This document shows, one piece after another, positions 44,607-52,372 of a DNA stretch of 64,000 nucleotides; the first letter of the stretch is position 1, and each line of letters begins with the position of its first letter. The translations under genes and the position numbers were made by a program. The stretch comes from Solirubrobacterales bacterium 67-14 (lineage in GTDB: Bacteria; Actinomycetota; Thermoleophilia; Solirubrobacterales; 70-9): NCBI GenBank assembly GCA_001897355.1, contig MKST01000011.1:359466-423465 (forward strand), written 5' to 3'. The notes below the pieces were generated by a model. It did no database searches. It was given only the letters and a program-made list of their open reading frames with translations, and was not told the DNA's origin.

Positions 44607-45847
44607 CGTCTCTTCCTGAGCACTCGCTGAAGCCTCTTCCTCGCGTTTCGTTCCCGGCGTCGGCGCACCAGAAGCAACACAGCAAGTATGGCGAAGACGG
44701 CGAGCACGAGCAGAACCGCGATCCAGAGCGGGTTGCCGAGCAGCTTCCGGACCAGGCTCGGCTTCTCGACCTGGTGGCCGGCGAACAGCGGCACCGTCGC
44801 CAGCGGGTCGCCGTTGAGCCGTACGGTCGCGGTGCCCAGCTTCTGGCCGGCGTCGATCGGGCCCTCGACCTCGCCGGGCAGGTCGGTTTCGACGGTCAGG
44901 CTTTCCCCCTCGCGCACCCCGATCCGCACCCGGCGCTTGGCGCGGACCGGCAGATCCTCATCCTCGTAGCGGACCGGCAGGACCGCGACCGGCTTCTCGA
45001 CCCTGATCGGAACCTTCTTGTCGTAGAGCGAAAAGCCCCAGTCGAGCAGGCGTACCGTCTCGCCGTTGCGGGCTCCCTCGGTCGGGGTGCCGATCACCGC
45101 CCCGATCAACTCGGTCGCCTTGCGGCGCCCGTCCGAGGCGAGCGTGTAACCGGTACCGAGCGTGTGGCCGGTCTTGATCCCCTGGGCCCAGGGGGTGTCG
45201 CGCAGGAAGCTGTCGGTGGTCTCGATCGTGAGCGGGGGCCGGTAGCTGGTCAGCGTCGCCTCGCGGGTTCCGACGATCTTCCTCAGGCGCGGCAGGCCCA
45301 TCACGATCCGCCCCAGCTTGGCCAGGTCGGCCGCCGAGGTGTAGTGGCTGGGACCGTCGAGGCCGACCGGGTTGTCGTAATGCGTGTCATCCAGCCCGAG
45401 TCGGTTCGCGGTCTGGTTCATCAGCTTCACGAACCGTTTCTGGGTGCCCGAAACGGCCTTGGCCAGCGTCACCGCCGCGTCGTTGCCACTGAGCATGAAC
45501 AGTCCGTAGAGCAGGTCGCGAACCGACACCACCTGGCCGGGCTGGAGGCCCATCAGGGATTCGGCCGGGTCTGGGTGGTACTTGCCGGCGGTCACCTTCT
45601 CCCGCAGCGGCAAGTTCTCGATCGCGAGATAGCCGGTCATCATCTTGGTGGTCGAGGCCATGCCGAGATGGCGATTGACCGCGTGCCCCGCAAGCGGCTC
45701 CCCGGTGCGGGCATCGATCAAGACCCAGGATTTGGCATTCAGCTTCGGACCCCGGTCCGGTGCCGTGGCGCCTTCCACGGAGGTCGCCGCGCCGCCCCAG
45801 AGGGCGAGGATCAGGAGGGCTACTGCCGGCCAGGACCTTCGCGTCAA
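44603..45847 (-). CDS. D-alanyl-D-alanine carboxypeptidase (S11, PBP5-like)
   Basis: A 414-residue low-molecular-weight penicillin-binding protein. It has a signal peptide, then SxxK as MASTTKMMTGYL (about residue 64), SxN as LSGNDAAVTLAK and the KTG as GIKTGHTLGTGYTLA (about residue 224), all in the right order. The C-terminus carries a membrane helix (LWIAVLLVLAVFAILAVLLLV) and a highly basic cytoplasmic tail rather than the usual amphipathic helix. It trims the terminal D-Ala from peptidoglycan stem peptides. It overlaps the LysM gene stop upstream and the PfkB start downstream, each by four bases. Confidence 0.93.
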   Translation of the reverse strand: MTRRSWPAVALLILALWGGAATSVEGATAPDRGPKLNAKSWVLIDARTGEPLAGHAVNRHLGMASTTKMMTGYLAIENLPLREKVTAGKYHPDPAESLMGLQPGQVVSVRDLLYGLFMLSGNDAAVTLAKAVSGTQKRFVKLMNQTANRLGLDDTHYDNPVGLDGPSHYTSAADLAKLGRIVMGLPRLRKIVGTREATLTSYRPPLTIETTDSFLRDTPWAQGIKTGHTLGTGYTLASDGRRKATELIGAVIGTPTEGARNGETVRLLDWGFSLYDKKVPIRVEKPVAVLPVRYEDEDLPVRAKRRVRIGVREGESLTVETDLPGEVEGPIDAGQKLGTATVRLNGDPLATVPLFAGHQVEKPSLVRKLLGNPLWIAVLLVLAVFAILAVLLLVRRRRERNARKRLQRVLRKRR

Positions 45848-46167
45848 CGCAGCTTGAGCTCTTGACCGACCTGAAGCGCTTGCGGATCCAGGTCCGGGTT
45901 CAGCTTTTCGAGCCGCTCGACGGAGATGCCGGTCTTGTTCGAGATCGTGGTGAGCGTGTCACCTTCCGCCACCTCGTATTTCTTCTTCTTCGTCTTCGGC
46001 TTGTTCTGGGCCTGCTGCTTGGCCGGGTTGGCCTTCTTGCCGGAACCGTCGTCGTCGCCTCCGGTCGCCCCGGAAATCGCGACGATCACGATCAGGATGG
46101 TCCCGATCAGGGCCAGAACGGCAAGGATCCGGGCGATCTGCGAATTCTTGTTCTTCGTTTCTTCCAT
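45844..46167 (-). CDS. Membrane-anchored LysM protein
   Basis: A 107-residue protein with a single N-terminal membrane helix (ILAVLALIGTILIVIVAIS), a Gly/Asp/Lys-rich linker and a C-terminal LysM domain (YEVAEGDTLTTISNKTGISVERLEKLNPDLDPQALQVGQELKL) that binds peptidoglycan glycans. There is no catalytic domain. It is co-translated with the following D-Ala carboxypeptidase and may recruit or localise it; this partnership is inferred from the overlap. Confidence 0.88.
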   Translation of the reverse strand: MEETKNKNSQIARILAVLALIGTILIVIVAISGATGGDDDGSGKKANPAKQQAQNKPKTKKKKYEVAEGDTLTTISNKTGISVERLEKLNPDLDPQALQVGQELKLR

Positions 46168-46269
46168 GGGGGCCGGTAGGTCGTGGCCTCGAGGCCGGAG
46201 GGGTGACTAGCGCGGCAAAGTTACCGGTACCGCACACATGCGTGCGTATCCGGTCCCGGCCGGGCGTGA

Positions 46270-47118
46270 TCAACCGGAGACGGCCCAGACCGCGGATCGC
46301 AGTTCTTCGGCCGCTGTGGCCGGGTCTTCGGCGCCGGCTATCGACCGGGAAGCGGCGATGATCGCCGCCGCCCGACCGGGGGCGAAAGCGGCCCCGAGGT
46401 CCTCCGGGCGCCCACCCTGGGCGCCGACGCCGGGGATCAGGAATACGGCTCGTGGCATCAGTTCCCGCAGGCGGGCAATGTGCTCCGGCGCGGTCGCGCC
46501 GACCACCGCACCCATCCCTGAGAGTCCGCTGTCCGTGACGGCCAGGCGCTGGCCGAACCGATCGACGAGACCGGCCAGGTGCTCATGCACCGGCCCTTCC
46601 GGAGTGGGCAGGTCTTCGACGTCGGCGGCGCCCGGGTTGCTGGTTCTCACCAGGGCGAAGACGCCGGCCCCCGCCGCCTCGGCTGCGGCCACCATCGGCT
46701 CCAGCGCATCCTCACCAAGTAACGGATTGGCGGTGAACGCATCTGCCCCCAGCCCCTGGACCGGGCCGAAGGGTGAATCGGTCACCCCCACCATGGCCTG
46801 GCCGTAAGCCCTGGCGGTCACCGGGACATCGCCCCGCTTGCCGTCGGCGATGACCAGCAGTCCAGCTTCGCGGGCTGCCGCACATACTTCTTCCAATGCC
46901 TTCCAGCCGGGCCAGCCGAGCCGCTCGAAGCAGGCGAGCTGGGGCTTGACCGCGATGCAGAAGGGACCGGCCAGTTCGATCAGCCGGCGGCAGTGGGCCG
47001 ACACCGCGGCGCCCGCGGCTTCGGCCGGGGACCCCTCGGTCGAATCGGTGATCGAGCCACCGAGCCCGGCCGGATCGGGATCCAGGCCGAGGCAGATCTG
47101 GCTGCGGCGCTCGTCCAC
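46270..47118 (-). CDS. pyrF: Orotidine-5'-phosphate decarboxylase (type 2)
   Basis: A 282-residue OMP decarboxylase of the longer type 2 family. Motifs: ICLGLDPDPAGLGG, VKPQLACFERLGWPGWKAL and the catalytic ADGKRGDVPVTARAY (Lys-Asp array), followed by VRTSNPGAADVED and FLIPGVGAQGG. It completes UMP synthesis. It starts at GTG 47118, 29 bases after the HU gene on the same strand. No other pyr gene is near. Confidence 0.94.
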   Translation of the reverse strand: MDERRSQICLGLDPDPAGLGGSITDSTEGSPAEAAGAAVSAHCRRLIELAGPFCIAVKPQLACFERLGWPGWKALEEVCAAAREAGLLVIADGKRGDVPVTARAYGQAMVGVTDSPFGPVQGLGADAFTANPLLGEDALEPMVAAAEAAGAGVFALVRTSNPGAADVEDLPTPEGPVHEHLAGLVDRFGQRLAVTDSGLSGMGAVVGATAPEHIARLRELMPRAVFLIPGVGAQGGRPEDLGAAFAPGRAAAIIAASRSIAGAEDPATAAEELRSAVWAVSG

Positions 47119-47147
47119 AAGCGCCGCAGCCCGATCAATGAAGAGGC

Positions 47148-47426
47148 TCAGCCCTTGACCTGCTTCTTCAGAGCGGATCCGGCCGAGAAGCGCGGAACCT
47201 TGCCACCGGCGATGGTGATGCGCTCACCGGTACGGGGGTTGACGCCCTGACGGGCGCTGCGCTCGGCAACGTGGAACTTGCCGAAGCCGGTGAAGTTGAC
47301 CTCGCCACCCGCGGTCAGGGTGTCGGTGATCGCGTCCAGCACGGCGTCGACGGCGTCGGCCGCGGCCTTCTTGCTTCCGATGCGCTCGTCACCGGCGACC
47401 TTCTCAAGAAACTCTGCTTTGGTCAC
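47148..47426 (-). CDS. hup: HU-family DNA-binding protein
   Basis: A 92-residue histone-like protein. The start is GTG 47426, chosen because GAGGAGGA lies eight to nine bases before it and because the sequence from VTKAEFLEKVAG onward is HU; the longer open frame (to 47636) is Pro/Arg-rich and unrelated. HU motifs: KKAAADAVDAVLDAITDTLTAGGEVNFTGFGKFHVAERSARQGVNPRTGERITIAGGKVPRFSAGSALKKQV. It binds and bends DNA as a dimer. It has no long basic C-terminal tail of the mycobacterial type. Confidence 0.95.
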   Translation of the reverse strand: MTKAEFLEKVAGDERIGSKKAAADAVDAVLDAITDTLTAGGEVNFTGFGKFHVAERSARQGVNPRTGERITIAGGKVPRFSAGSALKKQVKG

Positions 47427-47523
47427 GTCAGTAATCCTCCTCGGTTTAGGGAATGGCAGAACCGTAACACCGCATTCGGATGCCATTTCTGCCGCCTCCG
47501 GCGGCGATACCGGAGTGCAGGAA

Positions 47524-47727
47524 TCAACCGAGTTCGATAAGGCGCCGCGCGGCGGCGGCGATCCGGTCGGCCTCGGGGGTTCCCGCCGGCAGGTCGGCCT
47601 CGGCTCCGCTCTGGAAGCGGATTCGCACGAATTCACGCCGGTGATGGCGGCGCCGGCGCATGAAAGCGGCGGCCTCCTCGGTGTAAGAACTGAACTTGTC
47701 GAGCACCACCCGATGCGGCTTAAGCAT
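47524..47727 (-). CDS. Small basic protein coupled to the roadblock-like gene
   Basis: A 67-residue protein from ATG 47727. The middle is Arg/His-rich (FMRRRRHHRREFVRIRF) and the end is helical (EADRIAAAARRLIELG). The open frame continues upstream to 47844 but lies there over the preceding gene; the chosen start overlaps that gene's stop by eight bases. No family recognised. It is probably a partner of the roadblock-like protein upstream. Confidence 0.6.
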   Translation of the reverse strand: MLKPHRVVLDKFSSYTEEAAAFMRRRRHHRREFVRIRFQSGAEADLPAGTPEADRIAAAARRLIELG

Positions 47728-48181
47728 TGTCTGGCTCTCCGTTTTCGGCTTCAGGAGTGACTTTCCGGATTCCGGTCCAGGTTCCGCCCCCGGTCTGACC
47801 CGAGCCCGCCCGGGCGACGTCACGAAGCGCCATGCGCATGTCATATGAGGTCAGTGAGGCCAGCACGTACCGCCCGGTCACCGCGACCAAGGAAAGCCCC
47901 GACTCACTGACTACGAAGACCTCGCCCGCGGTGGAGGCGACATGTGCCGAATCGAGGTCTTCGTCGGCCGAACCGGCCTCCAGGGCTTCCAGCAGCGCAG
48001 CGGCTTCCCCTGGCCAAGAAGCGTTTTCCGAACTGGTCGCGACCGGTCGGCGGTCACCGTCGAAGATCCCGGCGTTGACCAGTTCGGGTTCGAGTTCGGC
48101 CAGGTTTTCGAGCACCCGGCCAGCCGCCGCGGCGAGGGCGTTTTCGCTCATTTCGTTGGCTTTGCCGTTCTCATCCGCCAC
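47720..48181 (-). CDS. Roadblock/LC7-like protein
   Basis: Up to 153 residues; a second Met at residue 11 (MSENALA) is an alternative start. After an acidic helical N-terminus it has a profilin-like alternation of strands and helices with EVFVVSESGLSLVAVTGRYVLASLTSYDMRMALRDVARAG, which resembles the C-terminal half of Roadblock/LC7 domains. Bacterial members usually act with small GTPases or in polarity and motility, but no GTPase gene is near. The fold assignment is by pattern only. Next to a small basic protein gene with which it overlaps by eight bases. Confidence 0.55.
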   Translation of the reverse strand: MADENGKANEMSENALAAAAGRVLENLAELEPELVNAGIFDGDRRPVATSSENASWPGEAAALLEALEAGSADEDLDSAHVASTAGEVFVVSESGLSLVAVTGRYVLASLTSYDMRMALRDVARAGSGQTGGGTWTGIRKVTPEAENGEPDNA

Positions 48182-48201
48182 GGTGTAGCAACATACCGGC
48201 C

Positions 48202-48372
48202 ATGTCCCTTGCCCAGGCCTCTTGGATCACCGTGGTGGTGATCTGCGCCATCGCCACCGCGGTCACCGCGATCGCGGGCTACGCCGGCTACGCCGCGACG
48301 ATCGCCGCGGTCGGGGTCGCCGCATCGGTCAATCTCATCCCCCGCCAGGGCGGCCAGCCCACCGAAGACTGA
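48202..48372 (+). CDS. Short membrane protein (56 residues)
   Basis: A short open frame beginning MSLAQASWITVVVICAIA, followed by an Ala/Gly/Thr-rich second hydrophobic stretch and a polar tail ending GGQPTED. Nearly all codons end in G or C, as in neighbouring genes, so it is probably real. No family recognised. It lies divergent from the roadblock-like gene and converges with rdgB. Confidence 0.5.
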   Translation: MSLAQASWITVVVICAIATAVTAIAGYAGYAATIAAVGVAASVNLIPRQGGQPTED

Positions 48373-48406
48373 CGCCGGAGGAAGGCCCGGCCGGTGCCGG
48401 ACCGCC

Positions 48407-48991
48407 TCAGGCGGAGAGGTGCTCGGCCAGCAGCTGCGCCGCGGCCCCGCGGTGGCTGATCGCGTGCTTCTCGGCTGGGGTCAGCTCGGCCATGGTCCGC
48501 TGGTCTCCGGGTCCGGTCGCCTCGGGGACGAAGGCCGGGTCGTAGCCAAAGCCGCCCTCGCCGCGGGGCTCCTGGATCAACCGGCCCTCGCAGGTTCCCC
48601 GGAAGAGGTGTTCTCCGGAATCGTCGATCAGGGCGATCACGCAGACGTAGCGGGCCGAGTCGGAGCCGTCAGCCTGGCCGCTGGCTCCGGCCAGGTCGGC
48701 CAGCGCCTTGTCCAGGTTCTCGGCGTCGGTGGCGCCTTCACCGGCGTAGCGGGCCGAATAGACCCCGGGCCGGCCATCGAGCTCGTCGACCTCGAGGCCG
48801 GAATCGTCGGCGATCACCGTCTCTCCGGTCGCCGCCCGGGCCGAGCGCGCCTTGATCAGGGCGTTCGCTTCGAAGGTGGCGCCGGTCTCCGGCGGCGACT
48901 CGATCTCATCCGGCAGCCCCCGCAACTCGACCCCGGTGAGGATTTCCCCCAGCTCCCGGACCTTGTGGTCGTTGCGGCTGGCGAGGATCAC
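48407..48991 (-). CDS. rdgB: Non-canonical purine NTP pyrophosphatase (RdgB/HAM1)
   Basis: A 194-residue ITPase-type housecleaning enzyme that removes dITP and XTP. Motifs: ILASRNDHKVRELGEIL, GATFEANALIKARSA, the VIADDSGLEVDELDGRPGVYSARYAG region and GGFGYDPAFVPE with the catalytic acidic residues, ending SHRGAAAQLLAEHL. Length is normal. It lies seven bases after rph, the usual rph-rdgB pairing. Confidence 0.95.
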   Translation of the reverse strand: MILASRNDHKVRELGEILTGVELRGLPDEIESPPETGATFEANALIKARSARAATGETVIADDSGLEVDELDGRPGVYSARYAGEGATDAENLDKALADLAGASGQADGSDSARYVCVIALIDDSGEHLFRGTCEGRLIQEPRGEGGFGYDPAFVPEATGPGDQRTMAELTPAEKHAISHRGAAAQLLAEHLSA

Positions 48992-48998
48992 CGGCGGG

Positions 48999-49730
48999 TC
49001 ATTCCCCGACCGCGGCCATCTGGAATCCCCGCAACCGCTCGATCCCGGCCTCGGCCAAGGCCAGCATCTCGTCGAGCGAAGTGCGGGAGAGCGGCGTGCG
49101 TTCGGCCGTCGCCTGCACCTCGACCAGGCCGCCTTCGCCGGTCATCACCACGTTGGCGTCGACCTCGGCGTTCGAATCCTCGGGGTAGTCCAGGTCGCAG
49201 AGCGGCCGGCCATCAACCATGCCGACGCTGACCGCGGCGACCGAGGTGGTCAGTGGCATCCGCTCGATCTCACCCGCGTCTAGCAGGGCGCCGAGCGCCA
49301 GCCGGAGCGCGACCCAGCCGCCGGTGATCGAGGCGCAGCGGGTGCCGCCGTCCGCCTCGAGCACGTCGCAGTCGACGTAGACGCTGCGCTCGCCGAGCGC
49401 CTCGAAATCGACCCCGACCCGGAGCGAACGCCCGATCAGGCGCTGGATCTCGACCCCACGGCCGTCCTGCTTGCCCTTGCTGATGTCGCGCTGTTTACGC
49501 TCACCGGTCGAGGCGGGCAGCATCGCGTACTCGGAAGTCACCCAGCCGCGGCCGCGGCCTTCCATCCACTTCGGCACCCGGTCCTGGACCGAGGCGGTGC
49601 AGATCACCCGGGTGCCGCCGCAGGAGATCAGGGCGGACCCGTCGGCGCTGCCGACGAAACCGGGTTCGATGGTGACGGGACGAAGGTCGGCGGCCGAACG
49701 GCCGCCGCTGCGGGAAAGGGTTTCGCTCAT
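48999..49730 (-). CDS. rph: Ribonuclease PH
   Basis: A 243-residue 3'-5' phosphorolytic exoribonuclease that trims tRNA 3' ends. Conserved segments: GSALISCGGTRVICTASVQDRVPKW, GWVTSEYAMLPASTGERKQRD, the IQRLIGRSLR helix, VDCDVLEADGGTRCASITGGWVAL (phosphate and catalytic Asp) and the C-terminal GGLVEVQATAERTPLSR. Complete. The nested inverted repeat at 49804 lies 73 bases upstream of its start. Confidence 0.96.
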   Translation of the reverse strand: MSETLSRSGGRSAADLRPVTIEPGFVGSADGSALISCGGTRVICTASVQDRVPKWMEGRGRGWVTSEYAMLPASTGERKQRDISKGKQDGRGVEIQRLIGRSLRVGVDFEALGERSVYVDCDVLEADGGTRCASITGGWVALRLALGALLDAGEIERMPLTTSVAAVSVGMVDGRPLCDLDYPEDSNAEVDANVVMTGEGGLVEVQATAERTPLSRTSLDEMLALAEAGIERLRGFQMAAVGE

Positions 49731-49803
49731 TGCCTTGAGTCTTCCAGACCGGCTACGGTCGCAGCAGGAATGTTTCGCACCTGGAGGGGCGGTCCGGTTG
49801 AGT

Positions 49804-49964
49804 AGAACCCATGGTCAAGACTCTGTCCTCGGTCTGGAGCCCTGTGCCGGCGGGAATGCTTCGTCGGCGGACAACGCCGGGCCACCAGCCCGTCTTGTGC
49901 CCTTCTCCTCGCCTCCCACCGGCACAGGGCTCCACACCTTCGGGACGTCTTGACCATGGGTTCT
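49804..49964. repeat. Nested inverted repeat, 161 bp
   Basis: Two pairs of perfect arms are nested: outer 49804-49821 with 49947-49964 (18 bp, AGAACCCATGGTCAAGAC and complement) and inner 49836-49850 with 49919-49933 (15 bp). They are separated by unpaired gaps of 14 and 13 bases and enclose a 68-base centre. The right outer arm contains the ATG at 49956 of the next gene. No flanking direct repeat is seen. It could fold as one long hairpin. Confidence 0.85.
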
Positions 49965-50867
49965 GGACAAACTGAGCAATGGGCCTGGCCCGATTTCGGC
50001 GAGCCCGAGTTGGTCGAGCGTCTGCTCCTGCCCGAACCCGACTTCCATGAGCTTTGGCTGAACATGATGGGCCAGGTGCCGCCCCGCGAGTACAGCGCCG
50101 AGGTGTTCGCGACCGGCACGGGTTATCCGTGGCCCCGGCCGGATGGCTCCTATGTCCTGAGCGAGGGCGAAGGAAAGTTGCTGGCCGACCTCGAGCCGGA
50201 AGCCAGGGCGGCGCTGGTCGAGGAGTTCACCGGCCCGGAAAGCGGCCGCACCCCGATGCTGGCGATCGGATCGAACGGGTCGCCCGAAGGCCTCTGGCGC
50301 AAGTTCGGCCATTTCGAGGATCCGGCCGATCGGACCCTGCTGGCCGTGGCCGGCCAGATCCACGATTTCGACATCGGGGCGACGGCCGAGCTGGCCCTCT
50401 ACGGCGCCCTGCCCGCGACGATCTTTCCCAGTCCCGGTACCCGGGCCAGCGCGATGGCCGTCTGGCTTACCGATGCTCAGCTCACCCAGCTGGCCTGGGC
50501 CGAGATCCCCTACTGGATCGGCCGGCTCGACGCCCGTTTCGAGTTCGAACCGGCGGTCGCGGAAACCGGGTGGTCGGGATTCGACCGGGCGCTGGTCTTC
50601 GTCAATCGCTTCGGCGCCTTCGGGCCGGAGGGCCATCCGCTCGCCCTGGCCGCGGTACGGGCCGAGGGCCGGACCGTGCCCGCCCTGGGTCAGGTGGAGC
50701 TGCTCGCGCTGGCGGCGGAACTGACCTACGGCGCAGGGGTCGGCCCCGAGGAGCTGGTCCGGCGGGCCTTCGAGCATCCGGAACGAACCGGCCCAGAGGT
50801 GACCACGGTCATGCGCTCGAACTCGATCCCCTTCGAATCCGATGCCTGGACCCCGTTCCCGGGCTAG
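49956..50867 (+). CDS. Unrecognised protein, possibly cyclotransferase-like
   Basis: About 303 residues. No confident family. The middle (about 95-210) contains MLAIGSNGSPEGLWRKFGHF, VAGQIHDFDIGATAELALYGALPATIFPSPG and AMAVWLTDAQLTQLA, which recalls gamma-glutamylcyclotransferase-like proteins (GSN loop, YGALPAT), but that link is weak. ATG 49956 lies inside the right arm of a nested inverted repeat, so initiation could be influenced by mRNA structure; a TTG two codons earlier is also possible. No ribosome binding site is clear. Codon use is normal for the window. Confidence 0.65.
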   Translation: MGSGQTEQWAWPDFGEPELVERLLLPEPDFHELWLNMMGQVPPREYSAEVFATGTGYPWPRPDGSYVLSEGEGKLLADLEPEARAALVEEFTGPESGRTPMLAIGSNGSPEGLWRKFGHFEDPADRTLLAVAGQIHDFDIGATAELALYGALPATIFPSPGTRASAMAVWLTDAQLTQLAWAEIPYWIGRLDARFEFEPAVAETGWSGFDRALVFVNRFGAFGPEGHPLALAAVRAEGRTVPALGQVELLALAAELTYGAGVGPEELVRRAFEHPERTGPEVTTVMRSNSIPFESDAWTPFPG

Positions 50868-50883
50868 GTCGCGACCCGGGCTT

Positions 50884-50922
50884 GGTTCGATCTGCAGGCG
50901 CTATACACCCGCAAATCGAACC
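50884..50922. terminator. Hairpin between two converging genes
   Basis: GGTTCGAT (50884-50891) pairs with ATCGAACC (50915-50922) across a 23-base loop with a further GC-rich pairing inside. It lies 16 bases after the stop of the 49956 gene and before the converging pilin gene. Possible bidirectional terminator. Confidence 0.4.
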
Positions 50923-50966
50923 TGGCCCCGCTATGCCGACCCGCCCGGCGTCGCCGGCCAGGCCGG

Positions 50967-51215
50967 CTAGCGGAAGGCGATCTTGTCGACCGCCGATTGG
51001 ATCTTGTCCACGATCAGTTCGGCCAGCTCGGTGCCCTGGCGGCCGCTGAACCCCTTCATCGCGGCGACCATGCCGAGCATCAGCAGCGAGACGAGCAGGA
51101 TCAGGCCGACGTACTCGACCGTCCCCTGCCCCGTCTTCTCGACCGCCGCCCGCCGAACCAGATCACCTTTCGAAACGGCCATCGCGTGTGCGTTTCCCAT
51201 CGCCTTGTAGAACAT
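50967..51215 (-). CDS. Flp-like pilin
   Basis: An 82-residue protein with a type IVb/Flp prepilin pattern: a hydrophilic leader ending KTGQGTVEYVGLILLVSLLMLGMVAA, in which the Gly before QGTVE is the peptidase site and Glu5 of the mature protein is conserved. The mature pilin has a hydrophobic helix and an amphipathic tail (AELIVDKIQSAVDKI). The leader is longer than usual (about 28 residues). No prepilin peptidase, ATPase or Tad gene lies in the window, so assembly must depend on a distant locus. Confidence 0.78.
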   Translation of the reverse strand: MFYKAMGNAHAMAVSKGDLVRRAAVEKTGQGTVEYVGLILLVSLLMLGMVAAMKGFSGRQGTELAELIVDKIQSAVDKIAFR

Positions 51216-51334
51216 CTTTTTCCTCCTCCATCGAGTGGGTATTTACGCCATGAATCGTCGGCGAGAAGATGTGACGGAACAAGACGAAAGAGCAACAATT
51301 GGCTGAATAAACGGTCACGAATGCGCACGCCGGA

Positions 51335-51340
51335 TAACCT
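51335..51340 (+). promoter_or_regulatory. -10 hexamer TAACCT of a leaderless promoter
   Basis: TAACCT ends six bases before the ATG at 51347 and should place the start of transcription at the A of ATG. It drives the glycosyltransferase/coiled-coil operon. Confidence 0.5.
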
Positions 51341-51346
51341 GCCCGG

Positions 51347-52372
51347 ATGCGGGTTCTGGTCGTCATGAACTTCGGGGCCGATCCGGCCACTCCCCAGCGC
51401 GGCCGCTGGGTGGTCGACCAGGTCGAAGCGCTGCGCGACGGCGGACTCGACGTGGACCTGTTCAGCTTCCGGCCCGGCAAGGACCAATACCTGCCCGCGA
51501 CCCGCAAGATCCGCCGGCTCCTCAAGCGAACGAGCTACGACCTGGTGCACGCCCACTACGGGCTGGCCGGCTGGTGCGCCCAGCTGGCCGGCGCCGACCC
51601 GCTGGTGGTCACCTTTCACGGAACCGACGTCCGGCACCGGGTCGTCGGCCGGATGTCCCGGGCCCTGACCCGGAAGATCGCCCTGGTCGCCGGCGCCTCG
51701 AAGGCCCTGTTCGAAGAGGAAGCCGGGCGGCCCGGCCTGCCGCTGCCCGAAGGCCGCAGCGCCGTCCTGCCCTGTGGCGCCGACCTCTCCCGGTTCGGGC
51801 CGCTCGACCGGGGGGAGGCGAAGCGGGAGCTCGGTCTCGACCCCGCGGTCCGTTACCTCTTCTTCCCCGCCGATCCCGAGCGGCCCGAAAAGCGCTCCGA
51901 CCGCGCCCGGGAGGTGGCCGAAAGGTCCGGCGCCGAGCTCCTGACCGGCGGCGGGATCGAGCCGGAGGAGATGCCGCTCTGGATGAACGCCGCCCACGCG
52001 GTGCTCGTCACGTCGGAGTACGAGGGCTTCGGGCTGGCCTGCCTCGAAGCACTGGCCTGTGACGTGCCGGTGCTCTCGACCCCGGTCGGGATCGCGCCCC
52101 ATGCCTTGCGTGGCCTCGAGCGCAGCCTCTGCCTCGGCTTCGACCCGGAGGCCTGGTCCGATTTCGCTTCCAGCCTGCTCTCGCAGCCGGATCCGCGCAC
52201 CGAAGGGCGCCCCCGTGCGGAGGCGCTTTCGGCCCGTAGGATGGCCGACCGGGTGGCCCTCGCCTACCGAGATCTTCTCCCCGAGGCGGACGAAACGGCC
52301 CTCTCGAATTCCGCAAATTCCGGAGGCGCACGTGTTTCCGGCGGCGACTTAGGTAATGATTGGGTCAACTGA
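51347..52372 (+). CDS. Glycosyltransferase family 4 protein
   Basis: A 341-residue GT-B transferase. N-terminal half: VLVVMNFGADPATPQRGRWV, DLVHAHYGLAGWCAQL and VVTFHGTDVRH; C-terminal half: LFFPADPERPEKRSDRA and the E-x7-E-type donor loop SEYEGFGLACLEALACDVPVLSTPVG. It appears leaderless. The donor sugar is unknown. The stop overlaps the start of the coiled-coil gene by one base (TGATG), so it is functionally tied to two unknown downstream proteins. The last 30 residues are Ser/Asn-rich and probably unstructured. Confidence 0.85.
   Translation: MRVLVVMNFGADPATPQRGRWVVDQVEALRDGGLDVDLFSFRPGKDQYLPATRKIRRLLKRTSYDLVHAHYGLAGWCAQLAGADPLVVTFHGTDVRHRVVGRMSRALTRKIALVAGASKALFEEEAGRPGLPLPEGRSAVLPCGADLSRFGPLDRGEAKRELGLDPAVRYLFFPADPERPEKRSDRAREVAERSGAELLTGGGIEPEEMPLWMNAAHAVLVTSEYEGFGLACLEALACDVPVLSTPVGIAPHALRGLERSLCLGFDPEAWSDFASSLLSQPDPRTEGRPRAEALSARRMADRVALAYRDLLPEADETALSNSANSGGARVSGGDLGNDWVN

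Noticed and set aside
46168-46269. tRNA or small RNA in the gap before the LysM gene
   Set aside because: No cloverleaf or T-loop consensus on either strand.
47427-47636. N-terminal extension of HU
   Set aside because: Pro/Arg-rich residues unlike HU; a strong GAGGAGGA lies before the GTG at 47426.
49753-49935. Short minus-strand frame inside the nested inverted repeat
   Set aside because: No start signal and composition follows the repeat; similar phrases appear in other frames because of the inverted symmetry.
50884-50922. tRNA gene suggested by GGTTCGAT and ATCGAACC
   Set aside because: The two pieces are simply arms of one hairpin; there is no acceptor stem, anticodon arm or CCA-proximal structure.
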